The notes below the pieces were generated by a model, which was given only the letters and a program-made list of their open reading frames with translations, was not told the DNA's origin and ran no database searches. A stretch of 35,738 nucleotides of DNA from Chryseobacterium gleum. GTDB taxonomy: Bacteria > Bacteroidota > Bacteroidia > Flavobacteriales_F > PHOS-HE28. This document shows positions 23,335 through 31,176 of the stretch, piece by piece; position 1 is the first letter of the stretch, and each line of letters starts with the position of its first letter. Position numbers and translations under genes: made by a program. The stretch covers positions 1-35,738 of the forward strand of contig CAMCAZ010000038.1 in NCBI GenBank assembly GCA_945872795.1, read 5' to 3'.

Positions 23335-23492
23335 CCTTCACCGCACGGGAGCCCGTTCAAGGATGTTCGTCCGGGCCAAGGTGCGCTTCGTCGGCGATCG
23401 CCTGAATGACCGACGGATCATGTAGTCCGGACGGCCTGCTTGGGATCCCCATGCCAAGCCCTTCTTATGTCCTCCTTCGGACCACCTCGCAC

Positions 23493-23500
23493 TATCTTCA
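23493..23500 (+). promoter_or_regulatory. -7-like box TATCTTCA
   Basis: TATCTTCA fits TAnnTTYG except for the last base and lies 19 bases before ATG 23520. Confidence 0.35.
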
Positions 23501-23519
23501 GCCCCCCTACAGAAGACCC

Positions 23520-25574
23520 ATGACCTACGATCTACGCTCCTTTGCCGCGCTCCTTTCCATCGCCACGTTCACGCTGAACGTCCAGGCCCAGTGCCCTGCC
23601 GGTGAGGTGCAGGTGTTCATCCACGTGCTTTCGGATGACTATGGCAACGAGACCTACTGGCAGTTGGTACCCGGCGGGAACGTTTGCGGCCAGGCGCCGA
23701 TCTTCACCGGTGGCAATCCCGCATTGAACTGTGGCAGTGGTGCCGGCGAGACCTCCCCCGCAGGCGGCTATGCCAACAACAGCACCATCATCGAGGGCCC
23801 ATGGTGCCTCACCGAGGGCGGGAGCTACACCATCCACTCCATCGACAGCTGGGGTGATGGCCATGCCAGTTTCCAGGTCTTTGTCGACGGAGGCTCCATC
23901 GGCACCTTCAGTGCGCAGGGGGTGAACGCTGCGCACACCTTCATCGCCTCTGCTCCTCAGGAGCTGGACATGAGCGTGACCAAGCTGATCACCTCGCTGT
24001 ACAGCGAAGAAGGACAGAGCGTGATCATCCGCGGATCACTGACGAACACGGGCTTGAGCGTGGTACAGAGCTACACGCTGAACTACCAGATCAACGGCGG
24101 TGCCATCGTCTCGGAGAGCGTGAGCGGCGCCGACCTCAGCTCCGGCGAAGTGGTCGAGTTCGAGCATGCCACCACCTGGGTACCTGGTGCGGTCGGAACA
24201 TACACGCTCGATGTCTGGGCCACGGAGATCAACGGCGAGGCCGACCAGTTCCCGGTGAACGATGTGCGCAGTGCCACCCTCACGGTGAACCCCGCCACCC
24301 CGGACCTGATGGACGCCTATCTGCTCGCTGCCCCCACCTTCACCATGATCGCCGATGATGACGACGACCTGCTGGTGCCGCGCGACCTGGACTTCCACCC
24401 CGATCGCAACCGCAACGAACTGTGGGTGCTGAACAAGGATGTGGCCAGCACCGGTGGCAGCACCGTGCGCTTCTTCAACCCCGGTGAGGAGGACATGACC
24501 TTCCTGTGGCAGCGGGACCCCGCCTCGCGCCACTTCCTTAGCCTGCCCACGGCCATCGCCATGGCGGACAACGGCAACTTCGCCACCTGTCCCGGCATCT
24601 TCGATGCGAACCAGAACGGCGGCGACCCCTTCACGGGCCCCACGCTCTGGAGCGCCGACCCCGCCATCTACGCCCAAGGGCTGTTCGGTCCGCTGGGCAG
24701 CCACCTGGACATGCTGCACGTGAACCCCGAGAGCCAGGGCATCGCGCATGACTTCTGGAACCGCTTCTGGCTGGTGGATGGCTACAACGGCGATATCGTG
24801 ATGAACGACTTCCGCGAGGACCACACCCCCGGCCAGGACTACCATGGTGACGCCCTGATCCGCCGGTATGACGCCTTCACGGTGACGCGCGACCCCAACA
24901 ACCACATCGTGAGCCACTGCACCATGGACAAGGCCACGGGCTGGCTGTACGTGGTGGACCACGGCGGACAGCGTGTCCTGCGCATGAACACCCGCACCGG
25001 CACCAATGCAGGGGCGGCCAGCTACGGCCCCTGGGAGAGCTATGTGGAATACAGCCGCTACATCAACTATGAGTGGGAGGTGATCGTGGACAGCGGTCTG
25101 GAGGCCCCGGCCGGCATCGACATCATCGGCGATCACCTGCTGGTGAGCGACCATGCCACGGGCGACATCGTGATCTACGACAAGAGCGGAGCCACCGTGA
25201 CCGAACTGGGCCGGATCGCCACGGGCGCTGCAGGCATCATGGGCATCAAGGTGGGACCTGACGGCCGCATCTGGTACGTGAACGCCACCACCCACCAACT
25301 GGTGCGCGTGGAGCCTGCGCTGAACGTGGGGCTGAGCGAGCGTGCTGCACCGACCATCGCGCTCTTCCCGAACCCGACGAACGACCTGCTGCATGTACAG
25401 GGCAACGTTGACCCGACCAGCCGCGTGGAAGTGCGCGATCTGCTGGGTCGCTCCTGCGCCGTGGTCTCTACCGGCGACCTGCGCCAGGGTATCGATGTCT
25501 CGGCCCTGGCCAATGGCTCCTACCTGTTGACGCTTGAAGGCCATCCCGCGATGCCCTTCACCGTGAACCGCTAA
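23520..25574 (+). CDS. Large T9SS-exported protein with CARDB-like and beta-propeller domains
   Basis: A 684-residue cargo of the type IX secretion system. The signal peptide is about 1-24 (ending NVQAQC). Then come a Cys-rich N-terminal module of about 120 residues with DDYGNETYWQLV and IDSWGDGHASF, a CARDB/APHP-like domain (about 147-260), an NHL-like beta-propeller (about 270-590, with repeats such as TGWLYVVDHGGQRVLRMN and GIKVGPDGRIWYVN), and a type A C-terminal sorting domain (about 605-684, with IALFPNPTNDLLHV and a final GSYLLTLEG). Start ATG 23520 gives the signal peptide; the frame stays open to 23406. Probably a surface or secreted binding protein. No partner gene is adjacent. Confidence 0.88.
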   Translation: MTYDLRSFAALLSIATFTLNVQAQCPAGEVQVFIHVLSDDYGNETYWQLVPGGNVCGQAPIFTGGNPALNCGSGAGETSPAGGYANNSTIIEGPWCLTEGGSYTIHSIDSWGDGHASFQVFVDGGSIGTFSAQGVNAAHTFIASAPQELDMSVTKLITSLYSEEGQSVIIRGSLTNTGLSVVQSYTLNYQINGGAIVSESVSGADLSSGEVVEFEHATTWVPGAVGTYTLDVWATEINGEADQFPVNDVRSATLTVNPATPDLMDAYLLAAPTFTMIADDDDDLLVPRDLDFHPDRNRNELWVLNKDVASTGGSTVRFFNPGEEDMTFLWQRDPASRHFLSLPTAIAMADNGNFATCPGIFDANQNGGDPFTGPTLWSADPAIYAQGLFGPLGSHLDMLHVNPESQGIAHDFWNRFWLVDGYNGDIVMNDFREDHTPGQDYHGDALIRRYDAFTVTRDPNNHIVSHCTMDKATGWLYVVDHGGQRVLRMNTRTGTNAGAASYGPWESYVEYSRYINYEWEVIVDSGLEAPAGIDIIGDHLLVSDHATGDIVIYDKSGATVTELGRIATGAAGIMGIKVGPDGRIWYVNATTHQLVRVEPALNVGLSERAAPTIALFPNPTNDLLHVQGNVDPTSRVEVRDLLGRSCAVVSTGDLRQGIDVSALANGSYLLTLEGHPAMPFTVNR

Positions 25575-25599
25575 GGGTCGGCACTACCGTCGATCGTTG

Positions 25600-25607
25600 T
25601 TCTTTCG
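25600..25607 (+). promoter_or_regulatory. -7-like box TTCTTTCG, four bases before the ATG
   Basis: TTCTTTCG matches TAnnTTYG except the second base and ends four bases before ATG 25612. Weaker than the others, but the spacing is identical. Confidence 0.3.
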
Positions 25608-25611
25608 TGGC

Positions 25612-27054
25612 ATGATCGACCTACATCGGGACCGTGCGCTCATTTCCGGGCAATGGGTGAACGCTGACGACGGCAGCACTTTTCCTGTGAGCGACCCGGC
25701 CTCGGGCAGCACCATCGCCACGGTGGCCGAGCTCGGTGCCGTGGAGACCCTTCGGGCCGTGAGCGCTGCCTCGGACGCGCTGCCCGGATGGAGCGCCTTG
25801 CTGGCCACGGACCGGGCGGACCTCCTGCTGCGGTGGCACCAACTGGTACAGGAACACGGCTGCGAACTGGCCGCCCTGATGACGGCTGAATGCGGCAAAC
25901 CGCTGGCGGAGAGCATCGGCGAGGTGCGCTACGGTGCCGGTTTCATCCGCTGGAACGCCGAGGAGGCGCGGCGCGTTTATGGGACCATCATTCCCGCAGA
26001 GCAGCACGACCGCAGACTGTTGGTGCTGCGCCGGCCCATCGGCGTGGTGGCGGCCATCACGCCGTGGAACTTCCCCTTCAGCATGATCACCCGCAAGGTG
26101 GCCCCCGCCCTCGCGGCAGGCTGCACGGTGGTGCTGAAGCCCAGTGAGGAAACACCGCTCACCGCGCTGGCCATGGCCGCCCTGGCGATGGAGGCCGGCC
26201 TTCCGCCGGGCGTGCTCAACCTCATCACCACCAGCCACGCCGCAGCGGTGGGCCAGGTGCTGAGCACCGATCCGCGCGTTCGCAAGATCACCTTCACCGG
26301 CAGCACGGTTGTGGGCAAACAGCTGATGGCCCAGGCGGCGGGGACCGTGAAGAACATCGCACTGGAACTGGGGGGCAATGCACCCTTCATCGTGTTCGAT
26401 GATGCCGACCTCGATGCTGCTGTGGAGGGCGCCATGGCCAGCAAATTCCGCAACAGCGGACAGACCTGCGTATGCGCCAACCGCATCCTGGTGCAGGAGG
26501 GCATCCATGACCGCTTCGTGGAAGCGCTGCGCCTGAGGATGCAAGAGCTGAAGGTGGGTCCTGGGCTGGAGCCGGGCGTCCAAGTAGGGCCATTGATCAA
26601 CGAACGGGCGGTGCAAAAGGTGGAGCGCCTGCTTGCCGATGCCGTGGATCAGGGTGCGCGGATGATGCTGGGTGGGCAACGGGATCGTGCCGGTGATCTC
26701 TTTCTGCAACCCACCCTGCTCGTCGACGTCACCAATACCATGGCCTGCGCGCAGGAAGAGCTCTTCGGACCGGTGGCAGCGGTGCAGCGCTTCACGGACG
26801 AGGCGGAGGCCGTGCGCATCGCCAACGACACACCCTACGGTCTGGCGGCCTACGCCTACACCCGCGACCTGGCGCGTTGTTGGCGCCTGAGCGAAGCTTT
26901 GGAATACGGCATGGTGGGCTTGAACACCGGCCTGATCAGCACCCCCGTGGCACCCTTCGGCGGTGTGAAGGAAAGCGGCTTCGGACGCGAAGGCGGACCG
27001 GGTGCCTTGGACGAATTCACCGAACGGCGCTATGTGGCGATGGCCGGACTTTGA
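25612..27054 (+). CDS. gabD: Succinate-semialdehyde dehydrogenase, NAD(P)+-dependent
   Basis: Oxidises succinate semialdehyde to succinate at the end of the GABA shunt. The 480-residue aldehyde-dehydrogenase fold is complete: PWNFP (151-155), Rossmann motif FTGST (228-232), general base Glu252 in LELGGN, and catalytic Cys286 in NSGQTCVCANR. The C-terminal APFGGVKESGFGREGG is typical of GabD/SSADH-type enzymes. Assignment to succinate semialdehyde rather than another aldehyde rests on these family features. No GABA transaminase or decarboxylase lies next to it. A TTG at 25597 would add five residues; ATG 25612 is preferred. Stop to next gene is about 100 bases. Confidence 0.9.
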   Translation: MIDLHRDRALISGQWVNADDGSTFPVSDPASGSTIATVAELGAVETLRAVSAASDALPGWSALLATDRADLLLRWHQLVQEHGCELAALMTAECGKPLAESIGEVRYGAGFIRWNAEEARRVYGTIIPAEQHDRRLLVLRRPIGVVAAITPWNFPFSMITRKVAPALAAGCTVVLKPSEETPLTALAMAALAMEAGLPPGVLNLITTSHAAAVGQVLSTDPRVRKITFTGSTVVGKQLMAQAAGTVKNIALELGGNAPFIVFDDADLDAAVEGAMASKFRNSGQTCVCANRILVQEGIHDRFVEALRLRMQELKVGPGLEPGVQVGPLINERAVQKVERLLADAVDQGARMMLGGQRDRAGDLFLQPTLLVDVTNTMACAQEELFGPVAAVQRFTDEAEAVRIANDTPYGLAAYAYTRDLARCWRLSEALEYGMVGLNTGLISTPVAPFGGVKESGFGREGGPGALDEFTERRYVAMAGL

Positions 27055-27156
27055 CCGCTGCGATCAAACCATGGCATGATGCATGCATCCAAGTTGATGA
27101 AAGCGGCCGGCAAGGGTCGCAGGGAACACGAGAAGCAACGAACGAAACCAGGAACG

Positions 27157-27573
27157 ATGAAGAAGCTACCGATCATGCTCGCTGCAGCAGCGCTGTTCAC
27201 CACCATGGGACTGAGCGCACAGGACAAGAAGACAGACAGGGATCCCGCGGAGATGGAACAACGGGGCCAGGAACGCGCCCAGGAACGAAGTGCATACTTG
27301 ACGAAGGAGCTCGGGTTGAACGACGAGCAGTCGCGCAAAGTGGAGATCATCAACAGCGACTTCGCCAAAGCAGTGACCGACCTGAAAGCTTCGGGTACGG
27401 ATGAGACCACCCGCAAGACCAAGGCGAAAGCACTGCGCGACCAGCGTGAGACCGACCTGAGGTCCGTGCTGACCGAAGCGCAGTATGCACAGCTGAAGGA
27501 ACTGCGCAAGGCCAAGCGGGCCGAGCACATGGAGAAACGCGGCCAGTTGAAGGCGGCACCACAGGCCCCTTAG
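27157..27573 (+). CDS. Periplasmic Spy/CpxP-like helical protein (DUF4890-like)
   Basis: A 138-residue exported protein. Signal peptide about 1-22 (MKKLPIMLAAAALFTTMGLSAQ). The mature part is highly charged and helical: ERSAYLTKELGLNDEQSRKV, a Lys/Asp/Thr-rich middle, then LTEAQYAQLKELRKAKR. The paired L(T/N)xxQ motifs are typical of Spy/CpxP envelope chaperones and of the Bacteroidota DUF4890 family, whose members protect the periplasm from misfolded proteins or metals; the role here is inferred. ATG 27157 is chosen for the signal peptide; longer in-frame starts up to 27076 lack a plausible leader. A hairpin follows the stop. Confidence 0.78.
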   Translation: MKKLPIMLAAAALFTTMGLSAQDKKTDRDPAEMEQRGQERAQERSAYLTKELGLNDEQSRKVEIINSDFAKAVTDLKASGTDETTRKTKAKALRDQRETDLRSVLTEAQYAQLKELRKAKRAEHMEKRGQLKAAPQAP

Positions 27574-27593
27574 CCTGTGTGACGATCCTGCGC

Positions 27594-27621
27594 GAAGCGC
27601 GTTCCGGAAGGGGCGCGCTTC
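27594..27621 (+). terminator. Hairpin after the Spy/CpxP-like gene
   Basis: GAAGCGCG (27594-27601) pairs with CGCGCTTC (27614-27621) over a 12-base loop. It lies 20 bases past the stop and before the promoter-like box at 27647. No long T run follows, so it may be a weak or Rho-aided terminator. Confidence 0.5.
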
Positions 27622-27646
27622 CTGCGTTGGGGGACCGGACCTCCGC

Positions 27647-27654
27647 TATCTTGT
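27647..27654 (+). promoter_or_regulatory. -7-like box TATCTTGT
   Basis: TATCTTGT keeps the TA and central TT of the -7 consensus and ends seven bases before ATG 27662, as at 16831 and 18772. Confidence 0.3.
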
Positions 27655-27661
27655 CCGGCAC

Positions 27662-29161
27662 ATGATCTTCTTCATTGCCCTGGTCGTCCTTGTCGCCATC
27701 CAACTGCGCCGGGACATCCGCATCGTGGACCGCCTGCACCCCACGGATGCATGGCATTCCCCGGTGAAACGTGCCGCGGTGGTGTTCGTCCTGCTCTTCA
27801 CCGTTCCCTTCCTGTTCGTGACCTACAGCGGTCTGGGCGGCGCGTTGAAGCTCACCGGCACCACTGGCCTGATGGTGCATGTGCTCCTCTCCTTCCTGAT
27901 CTCCTATACCTGGTACCGCTACCTCACCTGGCTGGACCGTTTCGAGCGCGAAAAGGTGGGATGGGAAGTGGCCGTCTTTGTCGTGGCCTGCGGCACCACC
28001 TTCCTCACCTTTCCCTTGAGCGGGTTCATCATACCGCGGTTGGAACTGGTACTGGACGGCTCCCCGTGGAACGACTGGTGGTACGCGGTGATCGGCATCG
28101 GGATGGTGGAGGAGACGGTGAAACTGCTGCCGCTGCTGCTGCTGATCACCCTGACCCGACAGGCCGACGAGCCCTTCGATCTGATCCTGTACGGAAGCAT
28201 CAGTGCCCTGGGCTTTGCGTTCGTGGAGAACACCCTGTATCTGGCGCAGAGCGAGCTCTATGCCGTGGGAGGTCGGGTGCTCTACGCCAGTGTGGCGCAC
28301 ATGTTCTTCACCTCCATCATCGCCTATTGCATGGCCATGGCCCGGCGCCGGGGGAGGCACTGGCTCTGGGGCGCCCTGTTGGGTCTGGTGCTGGCCGCCT
28401 TCGCCCATGGCTTCTACGATCACTGGCTGCTCGCGCCCGACCGGCCTCACGTGCTCACCATGATCTTCTTCCTGGCCAACATCCATCTGTGGGTGGCCAT
28501 GAAGACCAACCTCATCAACCTCTCGCCGCACTACCAGGAGCAGATGCGGCCGCAACCGGTGATGTTCCGCTACCGGATGATCAATGCGCTCTCGGCCATC
28601 TTCCTCTTCACCTACGCGCTGAAATTCCTGCTGCAGGGAGCGGATGGGGCGAACGACCTGCTGCGTACCCAAGGCGGTACCATGGGGGCCACCCTGCTCT
28701 TCCTCGCCGTCAGTTTCAGCAGTTTCCGCTTCGTGCCCGGCTACGTGTCACCGCTGCATCCCACGGGCGGCATCTGGCGCATGTTGCTGCCCCGCGTGGA
28801 CTGGGGCGAGGACCTCACAGAGCGCCGGCTGTTATTGCGCATCCCCGAGAAACGCTCGGACACCTCGCATTACATGACGCTGCACCGCATGCTCCCGCTG
28901 GAAGGGCGGCTCACCCAGCGGGTGATCCTGGAGGGCGACAAGGATTGGTACCTCTTCCGGCCGGACCGGCCCATTCCCTTTGAGGGAGCCTTCGGCGAAG
29001 CACTGCTGATCCAACCGCACCGGGACAACGACACCATTCCCGTGGACCGCTACGTATTGGTGGCCGCCCTGACCTTCGGAGGCCCCCCGCAACTGGCGGA
29101 CGGCACCGTGGACAAACGCCAGGTGGCCTTCACCGGATTCGTGCACGGCAAGTTGCTGTAA
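27662..29161 (+). CDS. PrsW-family intramembrane metalloprotease with a long C-terminal extension
   Basis: A 499-residue polytopic inner-membrane protein. About eight helices span residues 1-280. The PrsW active-site motifs are EETVK (150-154), the FVEN motif (187-190) following SALG, His213 and HGFYDH (249-254; His249 and Asp253), which fit site-1 processing proteases of anti-sigma factors. Helices continue to about 350; the last 140 or so residues, with DWGEDLTERRLLLRIPE and then polar beta-like segments, are soluble and not part of core PrsW, which is near 220-300 residues. They could be a substrate-binding or regulatory domain. No anti-sigma gene is adjacent. Stop is 24 bases from the convergent TonB-C gene. 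Confidence 0.85.
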   Translation: MIFFIALVVLVAIQLRRDIRIVDRLHPTDAWHSPVKRAAVVFVLLFTVPFLFVTYSGLGGALKLTGTTGLMVHVLLSFLISYTWYRYLTWLDRFEREKVGWEVAVFVVACGTTFLTFPLSGFIIPRLELVLDGSPWNDWWYAVIGIGMVEETVKLLPLLLLITLTRQADEPFDLILYGSISALGFAFVENTLYLAQSELYAVGGRVLYASVAHMFFTSIIAYCMAMARRRGRHWLWGALLGLVLAAFAHGFYDHWLLAPDRPHVLTMIFFLANIHLWVAMKTNLINLSPHYQEQMRPQPVMFRYRMINALSAIFLFTYALKFLLQGADGANDLLRTQGGTMGATLLFLAVSFSSFRFVPGYVSPLHPTGGIWRMLLPRVDWGEDLTERRLLLRIPEKRSDTSHYMTLHRMLPLEGRLTQRVILEGDKDWYLFRPDRPIPFEGAFGEALLIQPHRDNDTIPVDRYVLVAALTFGGPPQLADGTVDKRQVAFTGFVHGKLL

Positions 29162-29185
29162 TGCCGCTGCGCCTGGCGGGTCCGA

Positions 29186-29659
29186 TCATTCGGCCGAGTA
29201 GGAGAAGCCCATCTCCAAGCGGACACGTACGGGTGCGCCCTTCAAGATGCCTGGGCTGAAGCGTTGAAGCCCATTCACGCGGCAAAGCATGGACGCGGAG
29301 AGCACCGGACACGTGGCGGCACCCAGAACCTCCGCCTCGCTCACCGTACCATCGGTCTCCACCACGAAGCGCACCCGATAATGGAGGTCCTCGTTGCAGT
29401 CCGCTCCGGTGCTGGCCAGGTTGGTATCGCAACCCTTCATCATGGCCTTGTTCAAGGCATTGGCACCACCGGGATAGGTGGGGGCCACATCCACCTGCCC
29501 TGGAGCATACACCGTTCGGACAGAAGCCCTGGTGGGTGCGACGCGCTTGTCGTAGGCCCGTTGTCCGGCATCGGAACCTCCCTTCAGCATATCCAGGCTG
29601 CCTTGGGCCATCGAATGGGATCCCGCCCACAGCATGCAACCGATCAGGAACATCCGCAT
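29186..29659 (-). CDS. TonB C-terminal domain (energy transducer-like) protein
   Basis: A 157-residue exported protein with a signal peptide (about 1-19, ending SHSMAQG). The rest resembles the TonB C-terminal domain: a PTYPGGANALNKAMM stretch before the core, then VRFVVETDGTVSEAEVLGA and the final strand PVRVRLEMGFSYSAE. No membrane anchor or proline-rich spacer is present, so it differs from full TonB; Bacteroidota have many such small TonB-C proteins in the periplasm. It holds four Cys residues, possibly two disulfides. ATG 29659 is used; ATG 29653 is also possible. A perfect TAGCTTCG box ends four bases before the start. Convergent with the PrsW gene. Confidence 0.8.
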   Translation of the reverse strand: MRMFLIGCMLWAGSHSMAQGSLDMLKGGSDAGQRAYDKRVAPTRASVRTVYAPGQVDVAPTYPGGANALNKAMMKGCDTNLASTGADCNEDLHYRVRFVVETDGTVSEAEVLGAATCPVLSASMLCRVNGLQRFSPGILKGAPVRVRLEMGFSYSAE

Positions 29660-29663
29660 GGCA

Positions 29664-29671
29664 CGAAGCTA
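29664..29671 (-). promoter_or_regulatory. -7 box TAGCTTCG, four bases before the ATG
   Basis: On the minus strand this is a full match to TAnnTTYG and ends four bases before ATG 29659. It supports a leaderless transcript and makes 29660-29797 a divergent promoter region with the box at 29732. Confidence 0.5.
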
Positions 29672-29731
29672 CCATCGTGGACACCGTCATGAACGCATGA
29701 CCTTCATCACACGTGCTGGCGGCCCTGCACC

Positions 29732-29739
29732 TACATTTG
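29732..29739 (+). promoter_or_regulatory. -7 promoter box TACATTTG of tryptophan dioxygenase
   Basis: Perfect match to TAnnTTTG, 58 bases before ATG 29798. Unlike many neighbours, this gene has a real leader. Confidence 0.5.
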
Positions 29740-29797
29740 GCCGAGACCACGGCGGGCGCCAGTGCACCGGAGCACTGGAGGGACCGCGTTCAGGGCC

Positions 29798-30802
29798 ATG
29801 AGCAACGTATACTACCCCGACTACCTGCAGCTGGACAAGATCCTTGGTGCGCAGGCCCCCGAGAGCGACAAGCATGGCGTGAAGGCGCATGATGAAATGC
29901 TCTTCATCGTCATCCACCAGGCCTACGAGCTCTGGTTCAAGCAGGTCCTGCACGAGGTGGGCAGTGTGATCGAGATGTTCTCCGACCACCACGTGGATGA
30001 CAACGGCGGCGAACTGAACATCGCCGTGCACCGCTTGGAGCGGGTGAAGACCATCCTGGATGTGCTCGTGCACCAGATGGACATCATGGAGACCATGACG
30101 CCCTTGGATTTCCTGGATTTCCGGGACCTGCTGCGTCCAGCAAGCGGTTTCCAGAGCATGCAGTTCAAGGTCCTCGAGGCCCGGCTGGGACTGCGGATGG
30201 AGAAACGCTTCGGCAAGCAGTACTACACCAGCCAGTTGAAGCCCGAGCACAAGGCGGAGATCGAGGCGCTGGAGAACCTGCCCACGCTGCTGGAACTGGT
30301 GAACCGTTGGTTGGAACGCATGCCCTTCCTTCAACCTGAGTACTGGCCGGCCGGTGAGGCCACCTTCTTCCAGCGATTGGAGGACCTGTACACGAGCACC
30401 TTAGTGAAGGGCGAGGAGGGCAATGCGGACCTGTGGCGCAAGCTCTTCGTGGACGGCGATCCCGAACGGCGCCTCTCCCCTGCCGCCTGTCGCAGTGCCC
30501 TGTTCATCATGCTCTACCGCGATGAGCCCATCTTCCAACAGGCCTTCCGCTTCATGCAGTCCCTGCTGGACATCGACGAGGGATTGGCGGCCTGGCGCAA
30601 CCGCCACATCAACATGGTGCACCGCATGATCGGACTGCGCGTGGGCACAGGAGGCAGCACGGGCAAGGCCTACCTGAAGGGTGCCATGGACAGCCACTAC
30701 ATCTTCAGCGAGATCGCCGACCTGAGCAGTTTCCTCTTCGAGCGTCGGAAGCTTCCGGCGCTCCCCGAAGCGGTGAAGCGGGCCGTGGGATTCGGGCGGT
30801 AA
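29798..30802 (+). CDS. kynA: Tryptophan 2,3-dioxygenase
   Basis: Haem enzyme that opens the indole ring of L-tryptophan to N-formylkynurenine, the first step of the kynurenine pathway. The 334 residues carry IVIHQAYELWFKQ (38-49), with conserved His40 near the substrate, Tyr and Arg residues of the pocket, and the proximal haem-ligand region RHINMVHRMIG (269-279), most likely His275. GTGGSTGKAYL (283-293) is typical of bacterial and animal forms and binds the substrate carboxylate. The length fits the longer Bacteroidota variants. ATG 29798 is the family start; an in-frame ATG at 29762 would add twelve residues. No other kynurenine genes (formamidase, kynureninase) are in the window. Confidence 0.94.
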   Translation: MSNVYYPDYLQLDKILGAQAPESDKHGVKAHDEMLFIVIHQAYELWFKQVLHEVGSVIEMFSDHHVDDNGGELNIAVHRLERVKTILDVLVHQMDIMETMTPLDFLDFRDLLRPASGFQSMQFKVLEARLGLRMEKRFGKQYYTSQLKPEHKAEIEALENLPTLLELVNRWLERMPFLQPEYWPAGEATFFQRLEDLYTSTLVKGEEGNADLWRKLFVDGDPERRLSPAACRSALFIMLYRDEPIFQQAFRFMQSLLDIDEGLAAWRNRHINMVHRMIGLRVGTGGSTGKAYLKGAMDSHYIFSEIADLSSFLFERRKLPALPEAVKRAVGFGR

Positions 30803-30831
30803 GGACAGCGGAGCCACAGCCCGCGCGCTTA

Positions 30832-31176
30832 CTATGGGTTGAACGCCTTGTGCAGCCGATCGCCGAGCGCGGCACCCTGGCCCGCCAAAAGACCGCCCAT
30901 GGCGGCCGTGATGAGGACCATGCCCATGCCCGTGGTGCCGAACAATGCGCCCACCCGAGCGGAGAGGATGCCCGTGTTGGCCGCATCCGCCCCGTAGGCG
31001 AGACCGCCCCAGAGCAGCACTCCGGCCAGCAGACCGGCGAGGAACGCGGACCAGGCACCAGGGTGTACCACGAAGCCCACCAGCAGCGCCGAGAGGGCCA
31101 GGCTCCAGAACGGCAACCACAGGCCCGTTATCCCGGCAAGGACAAGGGTGGCGATGAGCGTGACGAACATCCTCAT
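30832..31176 (-). CDS. Small integral membrane protein coupled to the acylase gene
   Basis: A 114-residue protein with three or four hydrophobic helices (about 3-20, 23-40, 44-65, 80-100) rich in Gly, Ala and Leu. I do not recognise a family. Its ATG (31174-31176) shares the bases of the acylase stop (ATGA overlap, four bases), a sign of translational coupling. It therefore is probably made along with the acylase and could anchor or help it; that is inference. The C-terminus ends 29 bases from the convergent tryptophan dioxygenase gene. Confidence 0.75.
   Translation of the reverse strand: MRMFVTLIATLVLAGITGLWLPFWSLALSALLVGFVVHPGAWSAFLAGLLAGVLLWGGLAYGADAANTGILSARVGALFGTTGMGMVLITAAMGGLLAGQGAALGDRLHKAFNP

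Noticed and set aside
24036-25544. A 502-codon minus-strand open frame over the T9SS propeller gene
   Set aside because: It lies opposite a protein with a signal peptide and a sorting domain. Its composition is typical of an antisense shadow.
30832-31176. The small membrane protein as a holin or phage lysis protein
   Set aside because: It has helices of the right size, but there are no phage genes nearby and it is coupled to the acylase gene.
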